Below, one piece after another: positions 49,477-58,697 of a stretch of 58,850 nucleotides of DNA. Under the pieces are notes generated by a model, which saw nothing but the letters and a program-made list of their open reading frames with translations, was not told the origin of the DNA and searched no databases. Position numbers and translations under genes: made by a program. The first letter of the stretch is position 1; each line of letters opens with the position of its first letter. Source of the stretch: Clostridiaceae bacterium. Its GTDB lineage: Bacteria; Bacillota; Clostridia; Oscillospirales; Acutalibacteraceae. The stretch is taken from contig JAEDHT010000010.1 in the NCBI GenBank assembly GCA_016296885.1, forward strand, positions 1 through 58,850, in the 5' to 3' direction.

Positions 49477-50157
49477 ATGAATGTTTTGGTTGTTGATGAC
49501 GATAGAGAGATTGTTGACAGCATAAGTATTTTTCTTTCGGGAGAAGGGTATAAAGCTTTAAAAGCCTATGATGGAATAGAAGCACTTGATGTTCTATCCG
49601 AAAACGAAGTGCATCTGATGATCCTTGACATTATGATGCCGAAACTTGATGGAATCAAAACCTTGATGAAATTGCGTGAGTCAAGAAATATTCCTGTTAT
49701 ACTTCTTTCAGCCAAATCTGAAGATATGGATAAAATATTCGGACTCTCTGCAGGGGCAGATGATTATGTTACCAAACCGTTTAACCCTTCTGAACTTATG
49801 GCAAGGGTAAAGTCGCAGTTGAGAAGATATACTACCCTTGGCTCTATCGGAAAACAGAACGGAGAGATTATTATTGACGGACTCTGTGTTAATACCGAGA
49901 GTAAGACAGTAAAGGTAGACGGGGAAAATGTCAGACTTACTCCTGTCGAGTACAAAATACTTGAATTATTGGTCAGAAACAGAGGGCGTGTATATTCTGC
50001 GCAAGATATTTATTCCAATGTGTGGAATGCAGAAACCATTGTGGGGGATAACACGATTGCAGTACACGTCCGCCATATCAGAGAAAAAATAGAAATCAAT
50101 CCTAAAGAACCGAAATATCTCAAGGTGGTTTGGGGTATCGGTTATAAGATTGACTAA
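49477..50157 (+). CDS. OmpR/PhoB-family response regulator
   Basis: The 226-residue regulator has a receiver domain with acidic pocket (VVDDDRE), phosphoacceptor Asp51 (LMILDIMMPKLDG) and the conserved Lys in LLSAKSED. A C-terminal winged helix (LTPVEYKILELLVRNRGRVY and VHVRHIREKIE, ending GIGYKID) follows. I chose ATG 49477 behind GGAGG; an in-frame start 30 bases earlier lacks it. It is coupled to the histidine kinase gene downstream. Confidence 0.94.
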   Translation: MNVLVVDDDREIVDSISIFLSGEGYKALKAYDGIEALDVLSENEVHLMILDIMMPKLDGIKTLMKLRESRNIPVILLSAKSEDMDKIFGLSAGADDYVTKPFNPSELMARVKSQLRRYTTLGSIGKQNGEIIIDGLCVNTESKTVKVDGENVRLTPVEYKILELLVRNRGRVYSAQDIYSNVWNAETIVGDNTIAVHVRHIREKIEINPKEPKYLKVVWGIGYKID

Positions 50158-50170
50158 AGGGGAGTTATCA

Positions 50171-52216
50171 ATGAGAAAAGTAGTATATTCCGGCGTTCTT
50201 AAATTTGTTGCAGTGATTTTGTTTATTGCAAGCATTATGTTTGGAGTTTTGACGACAATAAACGGAATTATTGATTATGATGCTGAAGATATTGATATAT
50301 ATTCCTTTGAAAGTGATTTTTCAGACTCATGGTATGTTTCTTACTTACTTAACGAGCCTGAAAATATCATGCTCAATGTCTATCACAGCTATTTTTATGA
50401 ATACGATGACAATGGTAATCTTATTCACCAAAATGAGAATGATTCAGAGGGTAGCTTAGAGGACTTAGCCACCAATATAAGACAACAGTTCGATGATTTT
50501 TACAATTCTGACAAAATAAATTATTTTGTACAATGGAATGATATAGTGTTCACGAATTGCGGGGCGAAAAAAGCAGAAGACCTTATGCAGGGTGAGTATT
50601 TTTCGTACGTTGAGAGAGATAGTGAAGGCAATGTTGGGCGGACATCGACAAATGAGACTCGTTCGTACTTAATTGAAGAAATTGCTGATTTTGACAGTAA
50701 AAGTACAATTACCATCGGTTGTAACATTAAGCAGAAAGTTGTCGAGGAATACAAGTCGATTTGGGAAAGGCAGGAAGATATTGTAATTGGTGCCTTTGTT
50801 CAGACTATTGTGTATGTTATTGTCGCATTATTTATGCTTGTTTATCTTATCTGCGTATGCGGAAAGAATAAAGATGGTGAATATAATAGAATGTGGCTTG
50901 ACAACATTTGGGTTGAGATACATTTAGCCGCCGCAGCAGGAACTGGTATTGGGGCGGTGTTGCTAAGCGCCTTTGTGCTTGACGAATATATGTCGGGCCA
51001 TTTTCCGAATAATTTGCTCTATTTGGTCTTGGGAGCACTTTCGGCTCTTGGTAGTTTAATTATCATTACATCTTTACTTTCGATTATTAGAAATATTAAA
51101 ACCCGAAGATTAATTAAGTCAAGTATTATTCTTCGTGTTTTGAAATGGATCTTCGGCTTGATGATAAAGATCGCAAAATGGGTCTGGAGACATACAAAAA
51201 CGTTTTGGACAACTATTTTCAAATTGTTATCGAAAAAAACAGGTGTAATTCTCATTAGTGTATTTTTTGTATACACAGTTCTTATGTTTATTATGAGAAT
51301 TTGCACAGTAATGTCTCCGATATGGTTAGTGTTAGGTATTCTTATATTCGGCTTTGCGTGTTTTGTTGTGGCTTACCGAGCAAAAGAATTTGACGAAATC
51401 AAAAAAGGAGTAAGCGAGGTGCGTAACGGAAACGTAGCATATAAAATCCCTGTGCTCAAGTGCCATGATATGACAACATTAGCAGTTAATATCAACGATA
51501 TTGCTAAAGGTCTTGATGAATCTGTATCTGCGAAGGTAAAAGCGGAAAGATTAAAATCCGAGCTTATTACGAATGTATCGCACGATCTGAAAACACCTAT
51601 TACATCAATTATCAGTTATACTGAGCTGTTATCAAAAATTGATGAGCTTCCGGAAGAAGCAAGAGATTATGTGTCCGTAATCGCTAAGAAGAGTGACAGA
51701 CTTAAAAGACTTACTCAAGATTTGTTCGATATTTCCAAAGTACAGAGCGGTAACGAAGATGTTATTTTGGAAAAGCTTGATGTTGCACTTCTCATCAATC
51801 AAGCTCTTGGTGAACACGATAGCGACATTCAGAGTTCTGGTCTTCCGTTCTGCGTAGAAGCTCCTAAGGAGTTATACATTTCTGCAGACGGTCGAAAGAT
51901 GTCACGTGTATTGAGTAATTTAATTAATAATATTCTCAAATACACGATGAAAAATACGAGAGTATTCATTACTGCATCTGAAAAAGACGGTACTGTCCAA
52001 ATTGAATTCAAAAATATTTCTGCATATCCTTTGAACTTTAATGTAGAGGAAATAACCCAAAGATTTGTTCGTGGTGATGAATCGAGAACAGCGGAAGGTA
52101 ATGGTCTTGGTCTAGCAATTGCAAAAAGCTATACGGAAATATGCAATGGTACCTTTGAGATCGTAGTTGACGGAGATATGTTCAAAGCTATTTTAAAATT
52201 TAAAAAGTATGTTTAA
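50171..52216 (+). CDS. Sensor histidine kinase, membrane-bound
   Basis: The roughly 681-residue kinase has an N-terminal TM (about 9-30) and an extracytoplasmic sensing region. A cluster of TM helices follows (about 205-360), with a HAMP-like linker. The HisKA motif VSHDLKTPITSIISY holds the phosphoacceptor His471. An ATPase domain with NLINNILKYTM and GNGLGLAIAKSY completes it. The ATG at 50171 follows GGGGAG. It forms a two-component pair with the preceding regulator. The extra multi-helix membrane segment is unusual. The signal sensed is not evident. Confidence 0.92.
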   Translation: MRKVVYSGVLKFVAVILFIASIMFGVLTTINGIIDYDAEDIDIYSFESDFSDSWYVSYLLNEPENIMLNVYHSYFYEYDDNGNLIHQNENDSEGSLEDLATNIRQQFDDFYNSDKINYFVQWNDIVFTNCGAKKAEDLMQGEYFSYVERDSEGNVGRTSTNETRSYLIEEIADFDSKSTITIGCNIKQKVVEEYKSIWERQEDIVIGAFVQTIVYVIVALFMLVYLICVCGKNKDGEYNRMWLDNIWVEIHLAAAAGTGIGAVLLSAFVLDEYMSGHFPNNLLYLVLGALSALGSLIIITSLLSIIRNIKTRRLIKSSIILRVLKWIFGLMIKIAKWVWRHTKTFWTTIFKLLSKKTGVILISVFFVYTVLMFIMRICTVMSPIWLVLGILIFGFACFVVAYRAKEFDEIKKGVSEVRNGNVAYKIPVLKCHDMTTLAVNINDIAKGLDESVSAKVKAERLKSELITNVSHDLKTPITSIISYTELLSKIDELPEEARDYVSVIAKKSDRLKRLTQDLFDISKVQSGNEDVILEKLDVALLINQALGEHDSDIQSSGLPFCVEAPKELYISADGRKMSRVLSNLINNILKYTMKNTRVFITASEKDGTVQIEFKNISAYPLNFNVEEITQRFVRGDESRTAEGNGLGLAIAKSYTEICNGTFEIVVDGDMFKAILKFKKYV

Positions 52217-52226
52217 GTATTAAAGT

Positions 52227-52268
52227 AATGACAGCAAGGAAGATTTAATTCTTTGCTGTCATTTTATT
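52227..52268. terminator. Terminator between the histidine kinase gene and the AhpF-like gene
   Basis: AATGACAGCAA (52227-52237) pairs with TTGCTGTCATT (52253-52263), flanked by A and T. It can serve both converging transcripts. Confidence 0.8.
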
Positions 52269-52280
52269 ATACATATGGTT

Positions 52281-53939
52281 TTAAATACTATTAATTAATT
52301 CCACAACTTGATTTACATTTTTTTTGCCAAAAGATACCTTATCATCATTGATGACAAGACAAGGAACGCTCATTACATTGTATTTGTTTTTGAGTTCTTC
52401 AAAATGCTGGAGATCAAAGACTTCAGCGTGGACATTTGGATTTTCTGTCGCTATACGCTGACAGGCAACAACCAAATCAGGACACATCGTGCAGGATAAC
52501 GATACTAACACTTTCATGTCAACAGGATTTTTGATATCCTTGATTTCTTGATGTGTTTGTGTATCTAGTGATTGTCCGGGACCGGAAGCATTGTAAAGTC
52601 CGAGAACAAAGGATGTGAATTCGTGTCCTCCCGGCACACCATGAAATGCAATGCCTGCGTCCTCTCCGTTTTCAAGAAAAACTCTAACACAGGGTGCCTG
52701 TGTTGTCGAATCGTTACTTTCAGCAACCGTTACCTCAAGTTTATCTGATAGTTCCGCAAGTTTAGTTATAAAGCTTTTCAACTCAGCGGAAATAGGACGA
52801 TTATCAAGATACAGTTTAAGCACTAACTTGCGCTCCATCTTGCTGAACACGGTATCTAACTGCTGTTTCATTTCAGCAGTAAAGATTTCTCCGGAATTAT
52901 CAGAGATTATTGTACTTTCTTTTGCAGTGGTTCTATTTGCTTCTTTAACTACCGGAGATTTTGGGTGCAAACCGGTTTTTCTCTGCATGGTCGCTACATA
53001 TTTTTCTAGTTCTGTAGCTGCCAAAGCGCCATCACAGGTTGCAGTGACCACCTGACGCAACGGCTTTATACACACATCTCCTGCTGCATAGATTCCATCA
53101 ACACTGGTTTTTTGTGTCACATCTGTGATTACATAACCTTGTTCGTTTAGTTCTGCAATACCCTTGATAAGTGACGTATCGGGAGAATAGCCTGCAAACA
53201 CGAATACGCCGAAAGTATCACCGTCATCGGCATGATATTCTGTGATTTCATTGGTTTTTGTGTTTTTATATCGTATATAATTGAGCCCGTTTTCGCCCGA
53301 TACTTCCTCAACAACTGTATTTGGAAGTATAGTTATTTTGTCATGTTTTCTTGCCGGATCTGCCACTGCTGCGGCACAGGTAAAATCATCTTCACGAATA
53401 AGAATCGTTACATGACTGGCAAATTTCGTTAGAAATACGCTTTCCTCAGCAGCTGCATAACCGCCTCCTACAACAAAGATTTCTTTATCAGTAAAAAATT
53501 CTCCGTCACAGGTCGCACAATATGCTACACCACGACCTTTGTGTTCTTCTTCTCCTTTAAAACCGACCATTCTCGGATGAGCACCGGTTGCAATTAAAAT
53601 ACCGAAACAATAAAAATCACCACGATTTGTATGAACGATTTTTACATCATTACCGATGTTTAAACCATTTGCTTCAGCAAGCATAAACTCTGCACCAAAA
53701 GCCTCTGCCTGACGTCGCATCGATTCGGTAAGCTCCTTACCGCTTGTTATTTCAATTCCCGGATAATTCACAACTTCATTCGTAATCGTAATCTGACCGC
53801 CGAATTGTTCTTTTTCAATGACTAACACACGGTATTTTGCCCTTGCCAGATAAAGGGCGGCGGTAAGCCCAGCAGGGCCACCACCCACCACAACTACATC
53901 GTATAAATTATCCGAGTTATAGTTTTTTATATTACTCAT
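52281..53939 (-). CDS. AhpF-like flavin disulfide reductase with C-terminal thioredoxin-like domains
   Basis: The 552-residue enzyme has an N-terminal thioredoxin reductase domain with FAD motif VVVVGGGPAGLTAALYLARA, redox pair Cys141/Cys144 (AYCATCDGEFF) and IYAAGDVCIKPL. From about residue 340 it has two thioredoxin-fold segments, the last with CxxC in SLSCTMCPDL (Cys482/485). This order is the reverse of classical AhpF, whose thioredoxin domains are N-terminal. It overlaps ahpC by one base (TAATG), so it is almost certainly the reductase that recycles that peroxiredoxin with NAD(P)H. Confidence 0.9.
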   Translation of the reverse strand: MSNIKNYNSDNLYDVVVVGGGPAGLTAALYLARAKYRVLVIEKEQFGGQITITNEVVNYPGIEITSGKELTESMRRQAEAFGAEFMLAEANGLNIGNDVKIVHTNRGDFYCFGILIATGAHPRMVGFKGEEEHKGRGVAYCATCDGEFFTDKEIFVVGGGYAAAEESVFLTKFASHVTILIREDDFTCAAAVADPARKHDKITILPNTVVEEVSGENGLNYIRYKNTKTNEITEYHADDGDTFGVFVFAGYSPDTSLIKGIAELNEQGYVITDVTQKTSVDGIYAAGDVCIKPLRQVVTATCDGALAATELEKYVATMQRKTGLHPKSPVVKEANRTTAKESTIISDNSGEIFTAEMKQQLDTVFSKMERKLVLKLYLDNRPISAELKSFITKLAELSDKLEVTVAESNDSTTQAPCVRVFLENGEDAGIAFHGVPGGHEFTSFVLGLYNASGPGQSLDTQTHQEIKDIKNPVDMKVLVSLSCTMCPDLVVACQRIATENPNVHAEVFDLQHFEELKNKYNVMSVPCLVINDDKVSFGKKNVNQVVELINSI

Positions 53940-54502
53940 TATAACTGACCTACAAGATCAAGACTTGGTTTTAATGTTTCTGCACCCGGTTTCCAGTTGG
54001 CAGGACAAACTTGATCTCCATGTGCATGAACAAACTGGCAAGCCTGTACTTTGCGGAAAAGCTCTTCAGCATTTCTGCCTACATTGCCGGCTGTTACCTC
54101 ATAGCCTACAATTTTACCTTCGGGATTAATGATAAAGGTGCCTCGTTCTGCCAAGCCATCAGCCTCAATGAGGACCTCAAAATCCTTTGAGATTGCGTGT
54201 GTTGGGTCTCCAAGCATAGGATAGTTGATTTTTTTAATGCGTTCGGAGGCATCGTGCCATGCTTTATGAACAAAATGAGTATCGGTGGATACGGCATATA
54301 TCTCGCATCCTACATTTCTAAACTCCTCATACTTGTTTGCTAGGTCTTCAAGCTCTGTTGGGCAAATGAATGTAAAATCTGCAGGGTAGAAAAAGAAAAC
54401 GCTCCATTTACCGAGAATATCTTCTTTTGAAATAGTTTTGAACTCGCCTAAGTGAAATGCGTTGGTTTTAAAATCAGATATTTCTTTGTTAATAATTGAC
54501 AT
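53939..54502 (-). CDS. ahpC: Peroxiredoxin AhpC
   Basis: The 187-residue 2-Cys peroxiredoxin reduces hydrogen peroxide and organic hydroperoxides. The peroxidatic Cys is in FYPADFTFICPTELEDL and the resolving Cys is in HGDQVCPANWKPG. Length and ends match AhpC. It is first in a two-gene operon with the AhpF-like reductase. A short uORF (54530-54562) with its own GGAGG lies in the leader. Confidence 0.95.
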   Translation of the reverse strand: MSIINKEISDFKTNAFHLGEFKTISKEDILGKWSVFFFYPADFTFICPTELEDLANKYEEFRNVGCEIYAVSTDTHFVHKAWHDASERIKKINYPMLGDPTHAISKDFEVLIEADGLAERGTFIINPEGKIVGYEVTAGNVGRNAEELFRKVQACQFVHAHGDQVCPANWKPGAETLKPSLDLVGQL

Positions 54503-54529
54503 AATAAATACTCCTATTAATATATTTTT

Positions 54530-54562
54530 CTAGTGTCGTGCATGCTCTACAGCACTGTACAA
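54530..54562 (-). CDS. Possible 10-codon leader peptide upstream of ahpC
   Basis: A TTG 5 bases after GGAGG opens the frame (M)YSAVEHARH ending TAG. It lies inside the ahpC leader and overlaps the inverted repeat TACAG-N2-CTGTA. It may be an upstream ORF or chance. A second ribosome binding site (AGGAGT) serves ahpC itself. Confidence 0.3.
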   Translation of the reverse strand: MYSAVEHARH

Positions 54563-54652
54563 CAAATCCTCCTTTCTAAAAAAAGTATGTCCACATATTA
54601 ACAAGTAAATACATCATAATGGGTTATACTATCCGTAAAAAGAGGTGGTTTT

Positions 54653-56060
54653 TTGAAAACAAACAATATGGCATACTTAACGGGTTTTGTGCCTTTTGCT
54701 TTAGCGGCTTTTCTTGTTGGTGTTATAGGCGGGTTTACAACCGTTCTTGGACCGGCTTTTGTGAAAAGTTTAAATCTTGATTATAACAACACGACTTGGA
54801 CGACATTGGCAATGTTTATATCGACAGCGACAGGTGCACCTATCCTCGGTAAGTTAGGGGATGTAATAGGGCGAAGGACGACATTGCTCATCGGTATTGC
54901 GATTTTTTCTTCTTGGAAATGTCTTAACCGCTTTGGCGCCGTCGCTTCTTTTTATGCTGATTGCACGTTTTATAGTTGGTGTTGGCAGCGCCGCCATAGC
55001 TCCTGTTGTAATGTCTTATATTATAACGGATTTTCCGCCACAAAAGCAGGCAATGGGATTCTCACTTTATATGCTTATTTCGAGCTGTGCCGTTATTTTT
55101 GGACCTACATTAGGTGGTTTGCTAATCAACTTTTATGGTTGGCGTGTTATGATGTGGGTTTGCGTTGCCATCTGTGCTGTTGTTTTTCTATTATGTCTTT
55201 TTATTCCTATAAAGGCTTCAGTAAAGCAAAATAGCCTCGTAGGCTTTGATAAATTAGGAACATTGTTTGTTTTTCTTTTCTTCGGTATTCTTCTTTGCCT
55301 GCCATCTTTTGGGCAAAACTTTGGATGGAAATCAAATTTATTTGTCATAATTTTATTTGCCACAGTTATATCGTTTTTTGCCCTTGTGTTTGTAGAGAAA
55401 AAAGCAAAAAATCCAGTTTTACAATGGAGATTTATGAAACGTAAGGTATTTATCCTTTCTGTAGTCGCTTTGTTTTTGACTCAAGGACTTATGCAGGCTA
55501 ATATGACGAATACTATCGTGTTTGTCAATTATACACAACCGGAAAATACCATTATATCCGGATATGCTATTTCTATTATGTATATCGGAATGGCTTTAGG
55601 AGCTGTTTTAATAGGTCCTCTTGCAGATAAATACGAGCCTAAATATGTACTCGTGGGTTCATTAACCTTGACAGGAATCGGTTGTGCACTCATGCTATTG
55701 TTCACCGCTGATTCCTCGGTGGTATTATTGGCTGGTTCGCTTGGTATTTTGGGATTTGGATTAGGTGGTAACGCTACAATTTTTATGAAAGTAGTCCTAT
55801 CGGGTGTGCCAAGCGAAATGGCAGGTTCGGGAACAGGCACATATGGACTTTTCAGAGATCTGGCAGCACCACTCGGTGTAGCTGTGTTTGTACCACTGTT
55901 TACAAATCATGTTTCGGCAAATGTAAAAAGAGGTTTAACTGGAGCAATTGCTGCTGTAAATTCCATTAAACTTATTAGTTTTATTGAAATAATTTGTGTA
56001 GCTATCGGTATATTAATTGTGATTCTACTGCCAAAAAATAATAAAGGAGAAAAAACATGA
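54653..56060 (+). pseudogene. MFS transporter (DHA2-like) with a one-base frameshift
   Basis: A TTG start at 54653 behind AGAGGTGG begins an MFS protein (FVPFALAAFLVGVIGGF, GKLGDVIGRRTTLL). After residue 85 the frame shifts at a run of six T residues (54903-54908). Five T would give IGIAIFLLGNVLTALAPSLL, joining the long frame that runs to 56060 (387 residues if read from the internal ATG at 54897). The reconstructed protein has about 14 TM helices. The stop overlaps the start of the SDR gene (ATGA). The cargo is unknown; the coupled SDR hints at a bile acid or steroid-like substrate. Confidence 0.75.
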
Positions 56061-56854
56061 GATTAAAGGATAAAGTTATATTAATTACGGCATCTACCCG
56101 AGGAATCGGATTGGCAACAGTGAAGGCTTGCGCTAAAGAAGGGGCAAAAGTTTATATGGCGGCAAGAAATTTAGGCCTTGCAAAAAAGGAAGCAGATAGG
56201 CTTATCTCGGAGGGACATAAAGTAAAGTATGTTTATAACGATGCCAGTAAACCGAAATCGTATATTACCATGACAGAGGATGTTATAAAAGATGCAGGAC
56301 GCATTGATGTACTTGTAAACAATTTTGGCACCTCTAATCCCAAAAAGGATCTTGATTTTTCAAACACCGACATTGATGCTTTTCTAGATACAGTAAATAT
56401 AAATTTAAGAAGTGTATTTATGTCGAGCAAAGAGGCTGTTAAGTATATGGCAAAGCGAGGTGGCGGTAGCATTATCAATATATCGTCTGTAGGGGGTCTG
56501 GTGCCGGATATTTCTCAGGTGGCATATGGGACAAGCAAGGCGGCGATCAATTATTTAACAAAATTAATAGCAGTGCATGAAGCCAAAAACAATATTCGAT
56601 GTAATGCTGTCCTCCCCGGAATGACGGCCACCGATGCGGTCGAAAAGAACCTAACAGACGAATTCAGACAACTATTTTTGCGACACATACCATTAAAGAG
56701 AATGGGACTTCCCGAGGAAATTGCCAAAACGGTCGTTTATTTTGCAAGTGACGAATCGGCTTATGCTACAGGACAAATACTAACGGTATCAGGAGGATTT
56801 GGTCTGGCTACTCCCGTATACGGAGATTTGTCGGATAAAATGAGTCGTAGATAA
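56057..56854 (+). CDS. SDR family oxidoreductase resembling 7-alpha-hydroxysteroid dehydrogenase
   Basis: The 265-residue short-chain dehydrogenase has the cofactor motif TASTRGIG (11-18), NNFG, catalytic Asn116, Ser144 (INISSVGG), Tyr157 and Lys161 (YGTSK). Several stretches recall clostridial 7-alpha-hydroxysteroid dehydrogenases from memory: VPDIS-AYG-SK, NNIRCNAVLPG, TDEFRQLFLRHIPLKRMG and the GGF-L-TPVY end. It is translationally coupled to the MFS gene. Bile-acid oxidation is a hypothesis; a generic SDR is the alternative. Confidence 0.8.
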   Translation: MRLKDKVILITASTRGIGLATVKACAKEGAKVYMAARNLGLAKKEADRLISEGHKVKYVYNDASKPKSYITMTEDVIKDAGRIDVLVNNFGTSNPKKDLDFSNTDIDAFLDTVNINLRSVFMSSKEAVKYMAKRGGGSIINISSVGGLVPDISQVAYGTSKAAINYLTKLIAVHEAKNNIRCNAVLPGMTATDAVEKNLTDEFRQLFLRHIPLKRMGLPEEIAKTVVYFASDESAYATGQILTVSGGFGLATPVYGDLSDKMSRR

Positions 56855-56948
56855 TAACAAAGGAAATAATATATTCTTGTATAATTATTTTGTTATATTT
56901 GACTATCATTGCAAAGAAATGTTATTTAGATTTTTATTTCTAATAGAT

Positions 56949-56990
56949 AGAAGCAGAGCATTATCAAAAATACTCTGCTTCTTCTGTTTT
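56949..56990 (+). terminator. Terminator after the SDR gene
   Basis: AGAAGCAGAG (56949-56958) pairs with CTCTGCTTCT (56973-56982), followed by TCTGTTTT. A second inverted repeat, ATTACACAA (56992-57000) with TTGTGTAAT (57043-57051), lies next to it on the side of the minus-strand esterase gene. Confidence 0.8.
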
Positions 56991-57092
56991 AATTACACAA
57001 GCCAAATGGTAACGGCAAAGCCGCCAAGATAAAAGTATGGTTTTGTGTAATATTGTGTTGGTGGAGGCGAAGAGAACTTACAGATAGCCGCT

Positions 57093-58697
57093 TTAGTTAT
57101 CTGGTAAGCATAACGCCCAGTCAAGGAACTCCGGGAAAACTATTCGCCACCAGGCTTCGTTATGCTCGGCTTTTTCTTCCGTAACAAGCTTAAGCTTATT
57201 ACTGTCGTAACCGCCCTTTATAAGGCGGCTGTTCATATCAACGGCAAAGGGGTACAAATCATCTTCAAGACCTATCTTGCCGTTGTAAATGTACATTTTT
57301 GGCATATCGTCTGATTTAAGGTCAAAACCCTTGAGGTAATTATCCCATGCGGTATCTCCAAACAGGATAAACGCCGGAGAAAGCGCGCCGACAGCGCAGA
57401 ATTTATCGTGATGCTCCATACCAATATAAAATGCCTCAAGTCCGCCGGAGCTTGAGCCGGCTATTATGTTGTCTTCTCTTGCCGATGATGAGTTGTAGTT
57501 GCTTCTTACATACGGAATAACGGTTTCCACAACAAAATCCGAGAACTCCTTGCCTTTGCCGTTTTCAAAGTTGCCGTACACTCCTACACCGTCACGCAAC
57601 GCGCCGATATTCGGGGTTAGCTCCGTATCGCGCACCGATCCGGTCGATTCTATTCCAACGATAATAAGGCCTCTTCCGACGTTTGAAATAAGCGACTCAG
57701 CAGCGTTTGTTACTCCCCAGCCGCCGTATGCGACATTTTCAAAATTGAATATATTCTGACCGTCGGTCATGTAAACCGTTTTGTATTTTTCGGCGGAATT
57801 CGCGTCGTAATCGGCAGGCGTCCATATCCACACTTTCTTTTTGTAACCCATGGGATAATCCATTTCGATCTCTTTGAGCTTTCCGCGGTCTGCGCCGCTG
57901 TACGCGTATGTGCCTACAAGCTGAAACTTTGCGTTTGTGCTGTCGGAAATATAGAATCCGGAGCTTGCGCGGCTCAAATAAATATTTACCGTTTGATTGG
58001 AAGCGCCGTCGTTAAATACAACGCGGTCAAACTTACCTGTGTTTACGTTCATACAAAAGATCTTTTCACAGTATGAGTTGGTCACTGACTTTTCAGCCTC
58101 AACGCCCGGCCATGCGGCGTTTGTTTTTCCTGTTTCCGCGTTAAAAAGATAATAATAGACCTTTGACCAGTTTTTGTTATTTGTAAAATATATATCGACC
58201 GATCTGCTGACCGACGGATACAGAGACGCGTTTTCGGTATCGGTTCCATCTGCCGTGTTTGTGTCGGTGTCCGGCTGAACAATATTGTGACCGTTGGTAT
58301 CGGTTTCGTCAGACGACGTGTCAACAGCAGTATCGCCGGCAGTATCAGCAGCCGTATCGGTATCCGTTTCATTGTCGCTGATATTTATAGCCTCGCTGTC
58401 AGTTTCCGCAGGGGCATCCTCCAGCTTCGCAAGAGCTCTTTGAATTTTAGTAACGTCACTCATATCAACATCTCCGTCAAGATCAAAGTCCGCGAGTTTT
58501 CTTTCGGTATCGCTGAAGCTTTTCAATTTCGCGATCGCAAGCTGGATCGTTGTTACATCCTCGAGATTTACGGTACCGTCGATATTTACGTCTCCGTTTT
58601 TGTACGAACCGGACGAAAACGCGAAAGCAGGCACAGATACAAGCATCAGCGCGGCAGACAATACTGCCGATAATATTCGTTTCATATTGCAATACAC
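57093..58697 (-). CDS. Secreted dockerin, starch-binding-like and esterase (CE1-like) protein
   Basis: The 534-residue exported protein has a signal peptide (about 1-29) and an N-terminal type I dockerin (GDVNIDGTVNLEDVTTIQLA and DFDLDGDVDMSDVTKIQRA, about 34-90). An Asp/Thr-rich linker (about 95-165) follows, then a CBM26-like carbohydrate-binding module (about 168-255, VDIYFTNNKNWSKVYYYLF). The C-terminal esterase domain (about 270-534) has the nucleophile Ser in AGSSSGGLEAFYIG and a late His in EKAEHNEAWW. It resembles esterases that remove acyl groups from polysaccharides or glycoconjugates. Codons are clearly GC-richer than those of neighbouring genes. Confidence 0.85.
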   Translation of the reverse strand: MYCNMKRILSAVLSAALMLVSVPAFAFSSGSYKNGDVNIDGTVNLEDVTTIQLAIAKLKSFSDTERKLADFDLDGDVDMSDVTKIQRALAKLEDAPAETDSEAINISDNETDTDTAADTAGDTAVDTSSDETDTNGHNIVQPDTDTNTADGTDTENASLYPSVSRSVDIYFTNNKNWSKVYYYLFNAETGKTNAAWPGVEAEKSVTNSYCEKIFCMNVNTGKFDRVVFNDGASNQTVNIYLSRASSGFYISDSTNAKFQLVGTYAYSGADRGKLKEIEMDYPMGYKKKVWIWTPADYDANSAEKYKTVYMTDGQNIFNFENVAYGGWGVTNAAESLISNVGRGLIIVGIESTGSVRDTELTPNIGALRDGVGVYGNFENGKGKEFSDFVVETVIPYVRSNYNSSSAREDNIIAGSSSGGLEAFYIGMEHHDKFCAVGALSPAFILFGDTAWDNYLKGFDLKSDDMPKMYIYNGKIGLEDDLYPFAVDMNSRLIKGGYDSNKLKLVTEEKAEHNEAWWRIVFPEFLDWALCLPDN

